Shown here: in pieces, positions 18,129-27,181 of the stretch
How positions within the stretch are numbered: position 1 is the stretch's first letter
Layout of the letters: each line of letters begins with the position of its first letter
Assembly: GCF_900113005.1 (NCBI RefSeq)
Contig: NZ_FONW01000009.1
Location: 62,001 to 126,000, forward strand
Reading direction: 5' to 3'
From: Sunxiuqinia elliptica
Lineage (GTDB): Bacteria > Bacteroidota > Bacteroidia > Bacteroidales > Prolixibacteraceae
Length of the DNA stretch: 64,000 nt
Position numbers and translations under genes: made by a program
The notes under the pieces: model-generated
Databases searched by the model: none
What the model saw: the letters and a program-made list of their open reading frames with translations, nothing else
What the model was told of the DNA's origin: nothing

Positions 18129-19229
18129 GTGAACAGACAAACGTTAACCACAACCGCTCTAAGTCTTTTTATCGCATCGTTATTGATTGCCGTGTTGATT
18201 CTAGCCAAAGATATTCTCATCCCGTTAGCAGTCAGTGTTTTCTTTGCCTATCTGCTTTATCCCTTGTCTTGGGCCATCGAGCGGCGTGGCGTTCATCGCA
18301 TTTTGGCCATTTTACTAGTTATCCTTCTTGCCCTTTTGGTATTAGGGGGTGCTGCCTTGTTTTTAAGTCTTGAGGTTTCGAATGCCCACATTGACCTGAC
18401 CGAGCTGAAACAACAGGTTGACCAAAAAGCCGATGTCGTTCAGCGAGTAATGGAAACCCGACTGGGAGTTGATACCAGCACAATGGACCGTTACCTCAGC
18501 AAAGCTTCGGAGAGTATTTTCAATTCATGGCAGTCGGCTATTGGTAGTTTATTTACGGCAACCACAACAACCATTTTTCAATTAGGATTATTGCCGGTGT
18601 ACACATTTTTTCTGTTGTTTTATCGAACCAAAACAGCTTACTTCATCTTTAAACTGACCGGACGCGAGAACAAACGACAGACCTTGCATATTTTGCGAGA
18701 AGTCTCACAAGTGACCACCCGTTACATGGGCGGTTTGTTGATTGTAGTGCTTATTCTGGCCATCCTCAACTCAACAGGGCTGCTGCTTATCGGTGTGCCC
18801 CATGCTTTGGTTTTTGGCGTGTTGGCAGCACTACTCAACCTCATTCCATACATTGGAACTTTCCTGGGTGGACTAATCCCCATTCTTTACGTGCTTTTCA
18901 GTACGTCCGATCCGTTTCAGATGATGCTCAAAGTATTTATTCTTTTTGCCATCGTTCAGTTTCTGGAAAACAACCTAATAACCCCCAACATTGTCGGGAG
19001 CAACATTCGCATTAACCCACTGGCCATTATCATCAGCTTGCTAGTTGCCAATCTAATTTGGGGAATTGCAGGGATGCTTATTGCCGTGCCGTGCCTCGCC
19101 ATTGCCAAGATTGTGATGCGCAACGTTGAAGCATTAGAACCTTGGGCTTACCTAATTAGCGACCGGGGTGTTGCCCCTTATGAAATTTCCTTTAAACGAA
19201 TTTGGAACAAGCTTACAAAACGTCGATAG
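18129..19229 (+). CDS. AI-2E family transporter (permease)
   Basis: A 366-residue integral membrane protein starting with GTG. About eight membrane segments are seen: two to three at the N-terminus (residues 8-80), a hydrophilic helical insert (85-140), and five to six C-terminal segments with the family hallmark region VFGVLAALLNLIPYIGTFLGG and a conserved NNLITPNIVG. Members export quorum signals, sodium-proton or small organic molecules; the substrate cannot be told from sequence. The next gene starts one base after its stop, so they form an operon. Confidence 0.87.
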   Translation: MNRQTLTTTALSLFIASLLIAVLILAKDILIPLAVSVFFAYLLYPLSWAIERRGVHRILAILLVILLALLVLGGAALFLSLEVSNAHIDLTELKQQVDQKADVVQRVMETRLGVDTSTMDRYLSKASESIFNSWQSAIGSLFTATTTTIFQLGLLPVYTFFLLFYRTKTAYFIFKLTGRENKRQTLHILREVSQVTTRYMGGLLIVVLILAILNSTGLLLIGVPHALVFGVLAALLNLIPYIGTFLGGLIPILYVLFSTSDPFQMMLKVFILFAIVQFLENNLITPNIVGSNIRINPLAIIISLLVANLIWGIAGMLIAVPCLAIAKIVMRNVEALEPWAYLISDRGVAPYEISFKRIWNKLTKRR

Positions 19230-19230
19230 T

Positions 19231-20169
19231 ATGAATACGCATTCTTTCAAACGCAAAACAAAAAACGCCTGGACCATCCTTCGAAAATCATTCAGCCACT
19301 TCGGAGCCAATAACCCAGTGAATCTTGCTGGAACAACTGCTTACTTTGCCATTTTTTCTATCGCTCCCATTTTGGTCATTATTGTTTCCGTCTTTGGCTT
19401 TTTTGCCGGAGACCTTGCGATGAGAACCAAACTATTTGCAGAACTCGAAGTACTCATTGGAAATGAAAGTACACGTTTGCTTAAAAATGCAATCGACAAT
19501 TACCAAATTACCGAACACAGTGGTTTGGGCGCCATCATTGGCGTTGTTTTCTTTCTCGTTTCGGCAACGACCTTATTCACCATGTTGCAAAACTCTATTA
19601 ACTACATCTGGCGTATCCGTGTCAAATCCAATTTAAAACTGAGTATTTTAAAACTCATAAAAGATCGCCTGCTATCGTTTGGAGTCATCCTTAGCTTAGG
19701 CTTTGTTCTTCTTATATCGTTAATTGTCGATGCCTCCATTGCTTTTTTAAAAGATTTTTTAGCAACTTACCTGAATCCGAACTGGATTGTTTTGGCACAA
19801 ATTGCCAATATTGTTTTATCCCTTGCCATTATTGCCGGAGTTTTCACACTGATCTACCGCTATTTGCCCGATGTTCGGGTAAAGTGGAGTGCCAGCTGGT
19901 TTGGAGGAAGTCTGACGGCTATTTTCTTTGTTGGCGGTAAGTTCATTATTGGCTTACTTATCGGAAGTAGTAATCTTGGAGCTGTTTACGGAGCAGCCAG
20001 CTCTTTCATCATCATTTTAGTCTGGATTTACTTTGCCTCTCTTATTTTCTATTTTGGCGTTGAGTTGACTCACCAGTATAGCCGGTTCTACAAACACCGC
20101 AACACGCCGGTTAATTATGCCACTCCCTTCGAAATTACGCCGATTGGTTCTGTTCAAAATAAGGCATAA
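19231..20169 (+). CDS. YihY/BrkB family inner-membrane protein
   Basis: The start at 19231 lies one base after the stop of the upstream gene; an in-frame ATG at 19168 inside that gene is less likely. The 312-residue product has six membrane segments and the family signature, with NPVNLAGTTAYFAIFSIAPI at the first segment and GAVYGAASSFIIILVWIYF near the last. YihY-type proteins were once called RNase BN but are membrane proteins of unknown function, in some cases linked to virulence or lipid transport. Cotranscribed with the AI-2E-type permease. Confidence 0.88.
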   Translation: MNTHSFKRKTKNAWTILRKSFSHFGANNPVNLAGTTAYFAIFSIAPILVIIVSVFGFFAGDLAMRTKLFAELEVLIGNESTRLLKNAIDNYQITEHSGLGAIIGVVFFLVSATTLFTMLQNSINYIWRIRVKSNLKLSILKLIKDRLLSFGVILSLGFVLLISLIVDASIAFLKDFLATYLNPNWIVLAQIANIVLSLAIIAGVFTLIYRYLPDVRVKWSASWFGGSLTAIFFVGGKFIIGLLIGSSNLGAVYGAASSFIIILVWIYFASLIFYFGVELTHQYSRFYKHRNTPVNYATPFEITPIGSVQNKA

Positions 20170-20229
20170 AAAAACGAACTGACCAGCAATTCGCTTCTTC
20201 TAAACGATAAAGATCATAAGCTATTCAAG

Positions 20230-20376
20230 CTATCTTCCCCTGATAATTGAAATCAGGATTGAAATGATGGCCAAACCTAAAAGCAAGTGAATTAAATGCC
20301 CAAGTGAATAGACAAAAAATCCAAAGATCCAACCGATCACCAAGATGACTGCAATCAAATACAATAATGATCTCAT
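20230..20376 (-). CDS. Small membrane protein, lmo0937/DUF5670-like
   Basis: A 48-residue protein starting at the CAT (minus ATG) at 20374-20376. It reads MRSLLYLIAVILVIGWIFGF, then a second hydrophobic segment (HLIHLLLGLAIISILISI) and ends IIRGR. Two short membrane helices joined by a Gly-rich turn and a basic C-terminus fit the lmo0937 family of stress-associated small membrane proteins. Its start is one base after the CsbD stop, a common pairing in Bacteroidota. Confidence 0.8.
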   Translation of the reverse strand: MRSLLYLIAVILVIGWIFGFFVYSLGHLIHLLLGLAIISILISIIRGR

Positions 20377-20377
20377 A

Positions 20378-20566
20378 CTAGCTTAATTGTTTAATTTCTT
20401 CAATTAATTCAGCTCTTGCCTTTCCAGTTTTCTCCTGAAGACGACCTAATAGTTCGTCTTCTTTTCCTTCAATATAACGAAGGTCGTCATCGGTTAATTC
20501 AGCATAGCGCTGTTTAAATTTTCCTTTCAAAATATTCCAATTTCCTTTTATTTCCAGTTTATCCAT
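20378..20566 (-). CDS. CsbD-family stress protein
   Basis: A 62-residue hydrophilic helical protein. It matches the CsbD/YjbJ family from [20 protein letters not shown] through the acidic middle ([18 protein letters not shown]) to the final helix. Expression of relatives rises in general stress and on entering stationary phase, but the biochemical role is unknown. It is followed one base later by the lmo0937-like gene, so the two form a small stress unit. Confidence 0.9.
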   Translation of the reverse strand: MDKLEIKGNWNILKGKFKQRYAELTDDDLRYIEGKEDELLGRLQEKTGKARAELIEEIKQLS

Positions 20567-20757
20567 AATTTCCTATTTTATTGTGATTATTGTTTTTATT
20601 AATAGATCGTTAGATTTTCAGACATCAGACAGACTATCAGACATTTATAATCTCTTAACTTACAACACTTATCAAAGCACATAGCAAAACATCAAAGTAT
20701 TAAATATCAATCAATTACAAAATATTCATGAATTTTTTTTAAGAGCTATTAGGGTGT

Positions 20758-20964
20758 TTAGGTCCGCTTAGGCTTAGCCATGGCTAAAACAATACCGACA
20801 ACCAACACGACAGCACTCACAATCACGGGATTCCAGTTGGCTTTACTAACGGCAACATCCACACCTAAAACATTAAAACTTTCAGAATCATTCAAAGCTT
20901 GAATTCCAAATATTGCGAGACCAATGATTCCTAGAACTAACAAAACAATGCCTACTATTTTCAT
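20758..20964 (-). CDS. Small two-helix membrane protein (DUF3185-like)
   Basis: A 68-residue protein with two membrane helices (about 4-22 and 47-64). They are separated by a short polar loop with a conserved-looking SFNVLGVDVAVSKANW, and the protein ends with a basic tail (AKPKRT). It resembles DUF3185-type proteins found near CsbD genes. It lies 191 bp upstream of csbD on the same strand, and that gap is AT-rich. Function unknown; membership of a general-stress group is an inference from context. Confidence 0.6.
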   Translation of the reverse strand: MKIVGIVLLVLGIIGLAIFGIQALNDSESFNVLGVDVAVSKANWNPVIVSAVVLVVGIVLAMAKPKRT

Positions 20965-21254
20965 AATTTTAAATTTTTTAAGATTATGCCAGATATAATG
21001 AGAAAATCATGCCATCTACCAATTCGTACAAACCCCAACTCCGTTTAAAATCCCTTTATAATCAACCAACAAAGAGTAAATTAAAGGATCGCGACCTGTT
21101 CCTGAATCATCCAAAACATGTGGTTATTCGTTCCACAAACTGAGGCGAAGACTCCTCAATCCTAAAAAAAGGGGTAGCTGTTAATCAATCTTTTATAAGC
21201 TTTGGCCTCGAAATTGCAACCCACCTCGCTAAAAACAGGTAAAACCACAACAGC

Positions 21255-22811
21255 ATGGCACTTATTGGAGCAATTATTAAGAAGGCAATTGAGTTGGGGC
21301 ATTCGCTTAGCTCTACCAAAGAGTTTCATGAGAAACAGCAGCGAGTTTTGCATGAGCTGCTGGTAAAAGCAAAAGACACCCAATTTGGAAAATTCTTCCA
21401 GTTTCAGGATATTCTCTTAGGCCAAGACCTTTCCAAAGCATTTGCATCGCGGGTGCCTTTCTTTGATTATCACCAGATGGAGGCTAACTGGTGGTATCGA
21501 CTTCATCAAGGAGAAGAGAATGTGAGCTGGCCGGGTAAGCCAGCCTACTTCGCTTTAAGCTCTGGCACAACAGGCAAAAAAAGCAAGCGGATACCCGTTA
21601 CCGACGAAATGCTCAACGCCATTCGTATGGCCGGGATTAAGCAGGTAGGAGCAACTGCAAACTTTAACTTGCCTCCCTCCTTCTTCGAAAAAGAAATACT
21701 CATGCTTGGAAGCTCCACAAAACTGAACCAGCGGAATGGTTATTTAGAAGGAGAAATTAGTGGAATCAGTGCCAGCAACATCCCCGCTTGGTTTAAAGGC
21801 TTTTATCGCCCGGGAGAAGAAATTTCGAAAATTAATGATTGGGATGAACGGGTGCTGGAGATTGCCAAAAGGGCTAAAGAATGGGACATTGGTGCCATCA
21901 GCGGAATTCCGAGCTGGCTAGAGCTGATGATGAAAAAAGTAATGGACTACCATCACGCCAAAACCATTCATGAGATATGGCCCAACCTGCAGGTGTACAC
22001 CACCGGAGGCGTTGCCTTTGAACCTTTTGAGAAAAATTTCAATCGACTTTTTGCACATCCCATCACAATTATTGACACCTATTTTGCTTCCGAAGGTTTT
22101 CTGGCTTTTCAGGAACGGCCAGACACCCGCGCCATGAAACTTCTGGTTGACAACGGTATCTATTTCGAATTTGTTCCCTTCGAACCAGAGAACATTCAGG
22201 AGGACGGCTCATTAGTTCCTGATGCACCGGTTCTTAGTTTAACTGAAGTACAGGAAGAACAAGACTATGTTCTGCTCATTAGCACTGTTGCCGGACTTTG
22301 GCGATACGTCATTGGAGACACCATTCGGTTCACCAATGTGGATCGGGCAGAAATTAAGATCACGGGACGAACTAAGTTTTTCCTCAATGTCGTTGGCTCA
22401 CAACTTTCAGTTCAAAAAATGAATGAAGCCATGCTTGAAATCGAAAAGCAATTTGACATGACCATCTCTGAGTTTACGGTGGCAGCGATCCAGCGTCAAG
22501 GAGAATATCATCACTGTTGGTATTTGGGAACCGACTCCCGCTTGCCGGCAAAAAAACTAGAGGAAACTTTAGATCATCTATTGAAGGAAGCGAATAAAAA
22601 CTATCGTGTTGCCCGGTCGAAAGCACTGAAAGGCCTTGAAGTTCGCCTGATTCCCAGTGCTTGCTTCCACGATTGGAATGCCCAAAACAAGAAGAAAGGC
22701 GGTCAAGTAAAAATGGAGAAAGTCATGAATGAAAATAGATTTCAGAAATGGGAAACCTTCGTTAGGGAATGGCTCAATACCCATTCATCCGTCAATGTAG
22801 AGCACCGCTAG
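21255..22811 (+). CDS. GH3-family acyl-adenylating enzyme (auxin-responsive GH3-like)
   Basis: A 518-residue cytoplasmic protein of the GH3 branch of the adenylate-forming enzymes. Motif 1 is SSGTTGKKSKRIPVT (residues 102-116), motif 2 is YFASEGFLAF, and motif 3 is WRYVIGDTIRF. In plants GH3 enzymes join jasmonate, auxin or other acids to amino acids through an acyl-adenylate. Bacterial members are common in Bacteroidota but their substrates are unknown. The gene stands alone between divergent or distant neighbours, so context does not suggest an acid or amine partner. Confidence 0.88.
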   Translation: MALIGAIIKKAIELGHSLSSTKEFHEKQQRVLHELLVKAKDTQFGKFFQFQDILLGQDLSKAFASRVPFFDYHQMEANWWYRLHQGEENVSWPGKPAYFALSSGTTGKKSKRIPVTDEMLNAIRMAGIKQVGATANFNLPPSFFEKEILMLGSSTKLNQRNGYLEGEISGISASNIPAWFKGFYRPGEEISKINDWDERVLEIAKRAKEWDIGAISGIPSWLELMMKKVMDYHHAKTIHEIWPNLQVYTTGGVAFEPFEKNFNRLFAHPITIIDTYFASEGFLAFQERPDTRAMKLLVDNGIYFEFVPFEPENIQEDGSLVPDAPVLSLTEVQEEQDYVLLISTVAGLWRYVIGDTIRFTNVDRAEIKITGRTKFFLNVVGSQLSVQKMNEAMLEIEKQFDMTISEFTVAAIQRQGEYHHCWYLGTDSRLPAKKLEETLDHLLKEANKNYRVARSKALKGLEVRLIPSACFHDWNAQNKKKGGQVKMEKVMNENRFQKWETFVREWLNTHSSVNVEHR

Positions 22812-23017
22812 CTGGTCCTTGCCTTGTTGCGGATTTATTCTACAGTATGCGAAAGAATATCTACAAAGCTTAGCCAGACACAACAGGCTAAACTCACACA
22901 ACACCCACTCATAAACAGGCAGTTAAGGTGTATTTTTTACATTTTGGGTGTTTTTGGCATCATTTTCCAATATACCTTTTACACAAACAAGTAAACCCCT
23001 AAAAAATAGTTATTGGT

Positions 23018-23446
23018 ATGAAACGAAAGATGACCTTTACCTTAACGATAATGACCTTCATTTTGGGAAGTATTTTTTACGCTTGCCAACCCAAGACCAA
23101 CAATGATTCTTCGATTGTTGAAAAGGCCGAGCAAAAACTTAACCAGCTGGAGCAAAATCTAAGTGAATTGGATCAGGATGATCCGGATTTCAAGAAAAAG
23201 CTGAAGCAAGAACTGGAAGCCTTTGATGAATCAATGGAAGAATTGGGTGAGCAGCTTGAAGAAACAGGCGAAGATGCCAATGGAGAGCTTCAACAAGCTT
23301 TAAACAAAATTCAAGGGAAAAGCCAAACGCTTCATGAAAAACTGAAAGCCTGGACCGACCAAGCTGGCGATGAAGTTGAAGATGCAGGTCAGGAAATTAA
23401 AGACGAATTTAAGGATTTAAAGAAATCATTAAAAGATTTGGACTAG
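23018..23446 (+). CDS. Small coiled-coil lipoprotein
   Basis: A 142-residue lipoprotein with a signal peptide and lipobox at IFYAC (acylated Cys 23). The mature part is one long charged alpha-helix, probably a coiled coil, with repeated heptads (EQKLNQLEQNLSELDQDDPD, LKQELEAFDESMEELGEQ and later LKDLKKSLKD). It resembles small envelope stress proteins that coat peptidoglycan or the outer membrane. No catalytic motif. A strong terminator follows the stop. Confidence 0.7.
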   Translation: MKRKMTFTLTIMTFILGSIFYACQPKTNNDSSIVEKAEQKLNQLEQNLSELDQDDPDFKKKLKQELEAFDESMEELGEQLEETGEDANGELQQALNKIQGKSQTLHEKLKAWTDQAGDEVEDAGQEIKDEFKDLKKSLKDLD

Positions 23447-23485
23447 TGATAGGTTCAATGTTCATTTTGGTTTAGTTAGTTCTGG

Positions 23486-23516
23486 CAGGCAACATTAAGA
23501 ATGTTGCCTGTTTTTA
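23486..23516 (+). terminator. Rho-independent terminator of the coiled-coil lipoprotein gene
   Basis: Perfect 11-bp stem CAGGCAACATT (23486-23496) with AATGTTGCCTG (23500-23510), a 3-nt loop, then TTTTTATTTT. It lies 40 bases after the stop and also separates the gene from the convergent SUI1 gene. Confidence 0.85.
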
Positions 23517-23531
23517 TTTTAGAGACTACCA

Positions 23532-23876
23532 TCAACCGCCCGAGCGTTTGGGCTTATAGCCTTCCTGCTGCAAAAGTTTCATTACCTGCTCCCGAAAATC
23601 GCCCTGAATAAGAATCTCCCCCTCTTTGGCCGAGCCACCTACTCCACATTTAGTTTTCAGCATTTTGCCAAGGGATTTTAAATCGTCTTCAGTTCCGACA
23701 AAGCCCGTAATCAAGGTTACAGCTTTCCCCTTTCGATTGCGCTTATCCAGGCTCACCCGCAACTTCTGTTGTTGTGGAGGTAAAGTTTCCTGCGTTTCTT
23801 CTTGCTCATTTTCGTATTCAAAATCGGGGTTGGTTGAGAAAACAACACCCAATCGTTCTTTCCAATCGTTTGCCAT
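23532..23876 (-). CDS. SUI1/eIF1-like translation factor (YciH family)
   Basis: The start at 23876 gives 114 residues; an upstream ATG at 23933 adds 19 residues that look non-native. The C-terminal half is an SUI1 domain: VSLDKRNRKGKAVTLITGF, then LGKMLKTKCGVGGSAKEGE and a final helix with EQVMKLLQQEGYKPKRSGG. In E. coli YciH affects start-codon fidelity on the 30S subunit. The N-terminal half is acidic and poorly conserved. It converges on the lipoprotein gene upstream. Confidence 0.87.
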   Translation of the reverse strand: MANDWKERLGVVFSTNPDFEYENEQEETQETLPPQQQKLRVSLDKRNRKGKAVTLITGFVGTEDDLKSLGKMLKTKCGVGGSAKEGEILIQGDFREQVMKLLQQEGYKPKRSGG

Positions 23877-24006
23877 AGCTCTTTTGCTTTGATGCAAAAA
23901 TAAAAAGAATAGTTGAAGCTTCCGATTCAGCAACAGCTTAATGCATTTTTATATGAACCTTTTAAGGATGGATTGGTTGCTGTAGTTAATGAATTAGACC
24001 CAAAAC

Positions 24007-24549
24007 ATGACACACCTGATAGAAGTAAATAGCCAGGAGGATATTCTCCCAGACTACCGTCAAACTCCGATTGGCTTACTGTTGGAGTATCAAAATCTGA
24101 ACCGACGTTTTACCCATTACCAATCGCCGAAACTACTGATTGGAATGTGCATGGATAATCGGAAAAACCTATGGATTCCGGATAACTTTGCCTTTGTTAT
24201 TCGCTCAGGAGGAGCCAACTTGTTTTACCACGAATTTCAGGTGTCTTATGCTATTGGCGTTGGTGGAGTTCAGCACATTGCCCTGATTGGACACACCCAT
24301 TGCGAAATGGTGCAGCTTGATAACCGGAAAGAGAAATTTATTCAGGGAATGATAAAGAATGCAGGATGGAAAGAAGACACCGCTCAAATGCATTTTGAAA
24401 ACCTGTCGCCATTTTTTGAAATTGGCAATGCCGTTGATTTCTTAGTTGCCGAAGCAAAACGATTGCGCCGTCGCTACCCCAAGGTAACTATTGCTCCCTT
24501 ATTTTTTGACACCGAAAGCAGTAAGCTTTCTCAAATTGTAGTTGAATAA
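24007..24549 (+). CDS. Beta-class carbonic anhydrase-like protein
   Basis: A 180-residue protein with the beta-carbonic-anhydrase zinc site: C48 in GMCMDNRK (with D50 and R52 as the Asp-Arg pair) and H96/C99 in GHTHCEM. The family interconverts CO2 and bicarbonate. The protein is shorter than classical members, about the size of the minimal type, and no signal peptide is present. It stands between the SUI1 gene and a TonB-dependent receptor gene that runs the other way. Confidence 0.8.
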   Translation: MTHLIEVNSQEDILPDYRQTPIGLLLEYQNLNRRFTHYQSPKLLIGMCMDNRKNLWIPDNFAFVIRSGGANLFYHEFQVSYAIGVGGVQHIALIGHTHCEMVQLDNRKEKFIQGMIKNAGWKEDTAQMHFENLSPFFEIGNAVDFLVAEAKRLRRRYPKVTIAPLFFDTESSKLSQIVVE

Positions 24550-24579
24550 CCCCCAGAGCATAGGCGTACTCCAGGGGTT
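24548..24579 (-). terminator. Candidate terminator-like hairpin
   Basis: Arms at 24548-24558 and 24569-24579 pair over 11 positions on the minus strand (two are G-U pairs), but there is no clear T-run. It lies 41 bases after the TonB-dependent receptor stop and right at the end of the convergent carbonic-anhydrase gene, so it may end one or both transcripts. Confidence 0.4.
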
Positions 24580-24620
24580 CTCCAATGAATCTAAAACTTG
24601 AATAAAAATTCCGTTAACAA

Positions 24621-27026
24621 TTAAAATGTCAATGTCAAGCCTGTCATAAAATTGATTCCGGCTTGAGGGTAATAATAGGCCCAGGTTTTCTCCACCCCTT
24701 CTTGATACCAATTACCACCATAACCATTGTTTGAATACTCTTCATCCAACAAGTTATTAACCTGAACAAACAAGTTGATTTTGCTGAAAAAAGATTCTTT
24801 CAATGTTAAGTCGCCACGCAGGTTATTTACAAAGTAGGCATCAATTTTACGATCCTCGCTGGATGTATTATCAAAATACTGTTTGCCAACATACTTTGTA
24901 ATCAGGCTGAATTTAAGAATCTTCGCCGGTTCGTAAGCCAGGATACTACTTCCCATTGTCTCGGGTGAATAAGCAATATTGGTTGTTCCTAGATACTTCG
25001 ATCCTTCACTTGCAACTCCTTCTGCATCATAATAGGTTGCATATTCAATGTAGTCCTTGATTTTGTTACTGCTCAAAGTAAAGTTAAAATCCCAATTCAG
25101 ATTAGGAAGTACTTTCACCCCACCAACAAATTCCACTCCGGCGCGGTAGCTTTTATCCACATTGGTCATGATACTGCTCCCCACATTGTTCTTCTCCCCT
25201 GTAGGAACCAACTGGTCATGATAGTACATGTAATAAAGGTTTACACCGAAAGCTGCTTTCGTGGAACTGTACTTATAGCCCAATTCATAGTCATACAACG
25301 ACTCCGAACGAGGAGTTGAACTAGGGTCTCCCTTAGCCTCTTTAAAAATCGTTCTAGTGGGTTCACGATGTCCTATTCCAAAAGAGAAATAGGCCTCTTG
25401 GTTTTGAGCAAGCTCATAGAACAATCCCATTTTGGGATTGAAAAAATCATACTCATGTGTTTGATCCAAGGCAAGCAAGTCATCATCTTGCCCCCTCATC
25501 TCGTAATTAATTCTACGATATTGCAAGTCCCCATAAACATTAAGCTGCTTAGTCAACTGACAATTCAATTTTCCAAAGACATTGAAATCAGTTTTTTCGC
25601 CCACATTGAAATACCATTCGTGTCCTTTTTCTGTATTTCCAGCGTTCCGCATCCAAATAATACGGCCAAAGTGATCACCGTCATACTTATTCCAGGCACC
25701 TCCCAAACTTGCATTCAGATTATTTCGATTATAATTCAAAGAAAAAGTGGCTCCATAAAAATCATTATCCAACCACTTCCGGCGAATCAAATCAGTCTGT
25801 TCCAGCGTCTGATCACCAATGACTACATTTTCCAATCCATAGTCAGCATAGGACTCATCTTCTTTGTACTGCTCGTAGTAACCTTCACCGTCCGTATAGT
25901 GCAAGCCCAGATTAATATTCGTAAATGGATTTAACTGACTGGAATAAAATACTTGGTAGTGATCTTGAAAATAATTATCCGTCTGATCTTTATAATACCG
26001 TTTATTCCCGAATTCATCGGTGTACTCGCCAGCAGGATTATATCTCCGATCTTCTTCCGGATTTGGGTTTCCCCACCAACTAATTCCTGTATGCTGGTTG
26101 CCGCTAATAATATTAGCCTTGATAATACTCTTCTCGGTATAGTATGCCACACTGATAAAGTAAGACTCATGATCGACAAAAGCATAATCGACATAACCAT
26201 CTGAGTTGAGCTTGGAGTAACGTGCATCAACCGTAAACTTACCATCAATAAGACCAGTACCGGCTTTTACACTATTTTTATTGGTTCCGAATGAGCCAAC
26301 CAAACTCTGCACTTCAGCGTAAGGTTCTCCATTAAATGTTTCAGTCTGGAAATTGATGGTTGCCCCAAAAGCGGCAGCTCCATTAGTAGAGGTACCCACC
26401 CCTCGCTGAATCTGCACATTATCAACAGAACTGGCGAAGTCTGGCATGTTTACCCAGAAAGCTCCTTGTGATTCTGAATCATTTAGCGGAATTCCATTGA
26501 CTGTGACATTGATTCGGGTAGGATCTGTTCCTCTAATTCGAAGAGCAGAATAGCCAATCCCCGTTCCGGCTTCTGACGAAGTTACCACTGAAGGAGAAAG
26601 TCCCAGAAGATAAGGAATATCCTGACCAGCAGACTGTGCTTCGATATCCTCACGACTCAAATCTGTAACAGCAACCGGCGTTTTCGCTCCCGCCCGAGTT
26701 GCTGAAACAATCACCTCTTCCGCAAGAATATCTAGCGGTACCAAAACCACATTTTTGACAACGTTCTTGGTAACGTTCAAATTCACACGTTGAGCTTCGT
26801 AGCCCATGTAAGAAACTCGGAGTGTATAATTTCCGGCTTTTACATTTTCAAACTTATAAGCTCCGCCAACATCAGTTGAGGTCCCTTTATAAGTTCCGGA
26901 TAGCACTAAGTTAGCACCAACCAATTCTTCACCCGATTCGTTTGTCACTACTCCCGAGACCGAGAACTGTGCAAAAGAATACACAAATAAACACTGCATA
27001 AACAGCATTAATCCTAATCTTTTCAT
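24621..27026 (-). CDS. TonB-dependent receptor, probably for thiamine or a thiamine precursor
   Basis: An 801-residue outer-membrane receptor. The signal peptide (about 1-19, ending FAQ) is followed by a carboxypeptidase-regulatory-like domain (about 22-100), the plug (about 115-230, with the LRIRGTDPTRINVTVNG segment) and a 22-strand beta-barrel ending in Phe. The gene is preceded by a TPP riboswitch, which argues that the receptor imports thiamine or a pyrimidine/thiazole precursor through TonB energy. No thi genes are nearby, so the link rests on the riboswitch. Confidence 0.88.
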   Translation of the reverse strand: MKRLGLMLFMQCLFVYSFAQFSVSGVVTNESGEELVGANLVLSGTYKGTSTDVGGAYKFENVKAGNYTLRVSYMGYEAQRVNLNVTKNVVKNVVLVPLDILAEEVIVSATRAGAKTPVAVTDLSREDIEAQSAGQDIPYLLGLSPSVVTSSEAGTGIGYSALRIRGTDPTRINVTVNGIPLNDSESQGAFWVNMPDFASSVDNVQIQRGVGTSTNGAAAFGATINFQTETFNGEPYAEVQSLVGSFGTNKNSVKAGTGLIDGKFTVDARYSKLNSDGYVDYAFVDHESYFISVAYYTEKSIIKANIISGNQHTGISWWGNPNPEEDRRYNPAGEYTDEFGNKRYYKDQTDNYFQDHYQVFYSSQLNPFTNINLGLHYTDGEGYYEQYKEDESYADYGLENVVIGDQTLEQTDLIRRKWLDNDFYGATFSLNYNRNNLNASLGGAWNKYDGDHFGRIIWMRNAGNTEKGHEWYFNVGEKTDFNVFGKLNCQLTKQLNVYGDLQYRRINYEMRGQDDDLLALDQTHEYDFFNPKMGLFYELAQNQEAYFSFGIGHREPTRTIFKEAKGDPSSTPRSESLYDYELGYKYSSTKAAFGVNLYYMYYHDQLVPTGEKNNVGSSIMTNVDKSYRAGVEFVGGVKVLPNLNWDFNFTLSSNKIKDYIEYATYYDAEGVASEGSKYLGTTNIAYSPETMGSSILAYEPAKILKFSLITKYVGKQYFDNTSSEDRKIDAYFVNNLRGDLTLKESFFSKINLFVQVNNLLDEEYSNNGYGGNWYQEGVEKTWAYYYPQAGINFMTGLTLTF

Positions 27027-27060
27027 TGTTATTTGATAATTTGGTTAAATAATAACCAAT

Positions 27061-27160
27061 GAGGTAGGAAACGGATTTCCTTTCGCCCTCCCTACGCCGG
27101 TACTAACCGGATCAGGTTCTTTGGGTATGATCTCAGTCCGTTATTTGGACACCCCATTGC
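27061..27160 (-). promoter_or_regulatory. TPP riboswitch (THI element)
   Basis: On the minus strand the region reads GGGGTG, then ACTGAGATCATACCC, GAACCTGATCCGGTTAGTACCGGCGTAGGGA, in several segments. These are the conserved CUGAGA and ACCUGAUC...UAGUACCGGCGUAGGGA parts of the thiamine pyrophosphate aptamer. The core spans about 27085-27157. It ends about 60 bases before the receptor start. A small inverted pair AGGAAA/TTTCCT at 27066-27081 follows the aptamer and may be part of the expression platform that hides the ribosome site when TPP is bound. Confidence 0.92.
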
Positions 27161-27173
27161 GTAAATGTTGCGA

Positions 27174-27181
27174 CAAAGGTA
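27174..27181 (-). promoter_or_regulatory. Promoter -7 box for the riboswitch-receptor transcript
   Basis: On the minus strand the motif TACCTTTG fits the Bacteroidota -7 consensus TAnnTTTG and lies just upstream of the riboswitch. A perfect TTTG box at the usual spacing is not seen, so only the -7 element is supported. Confidence 0.45.

Noticed and set aside
25368-25934. A 188-codon open frame on the plus strand
   Set aside because: It is antisense to the barrel of the TonB-dependent receptor and is Ile-rich as expected from the reverse of such codons.
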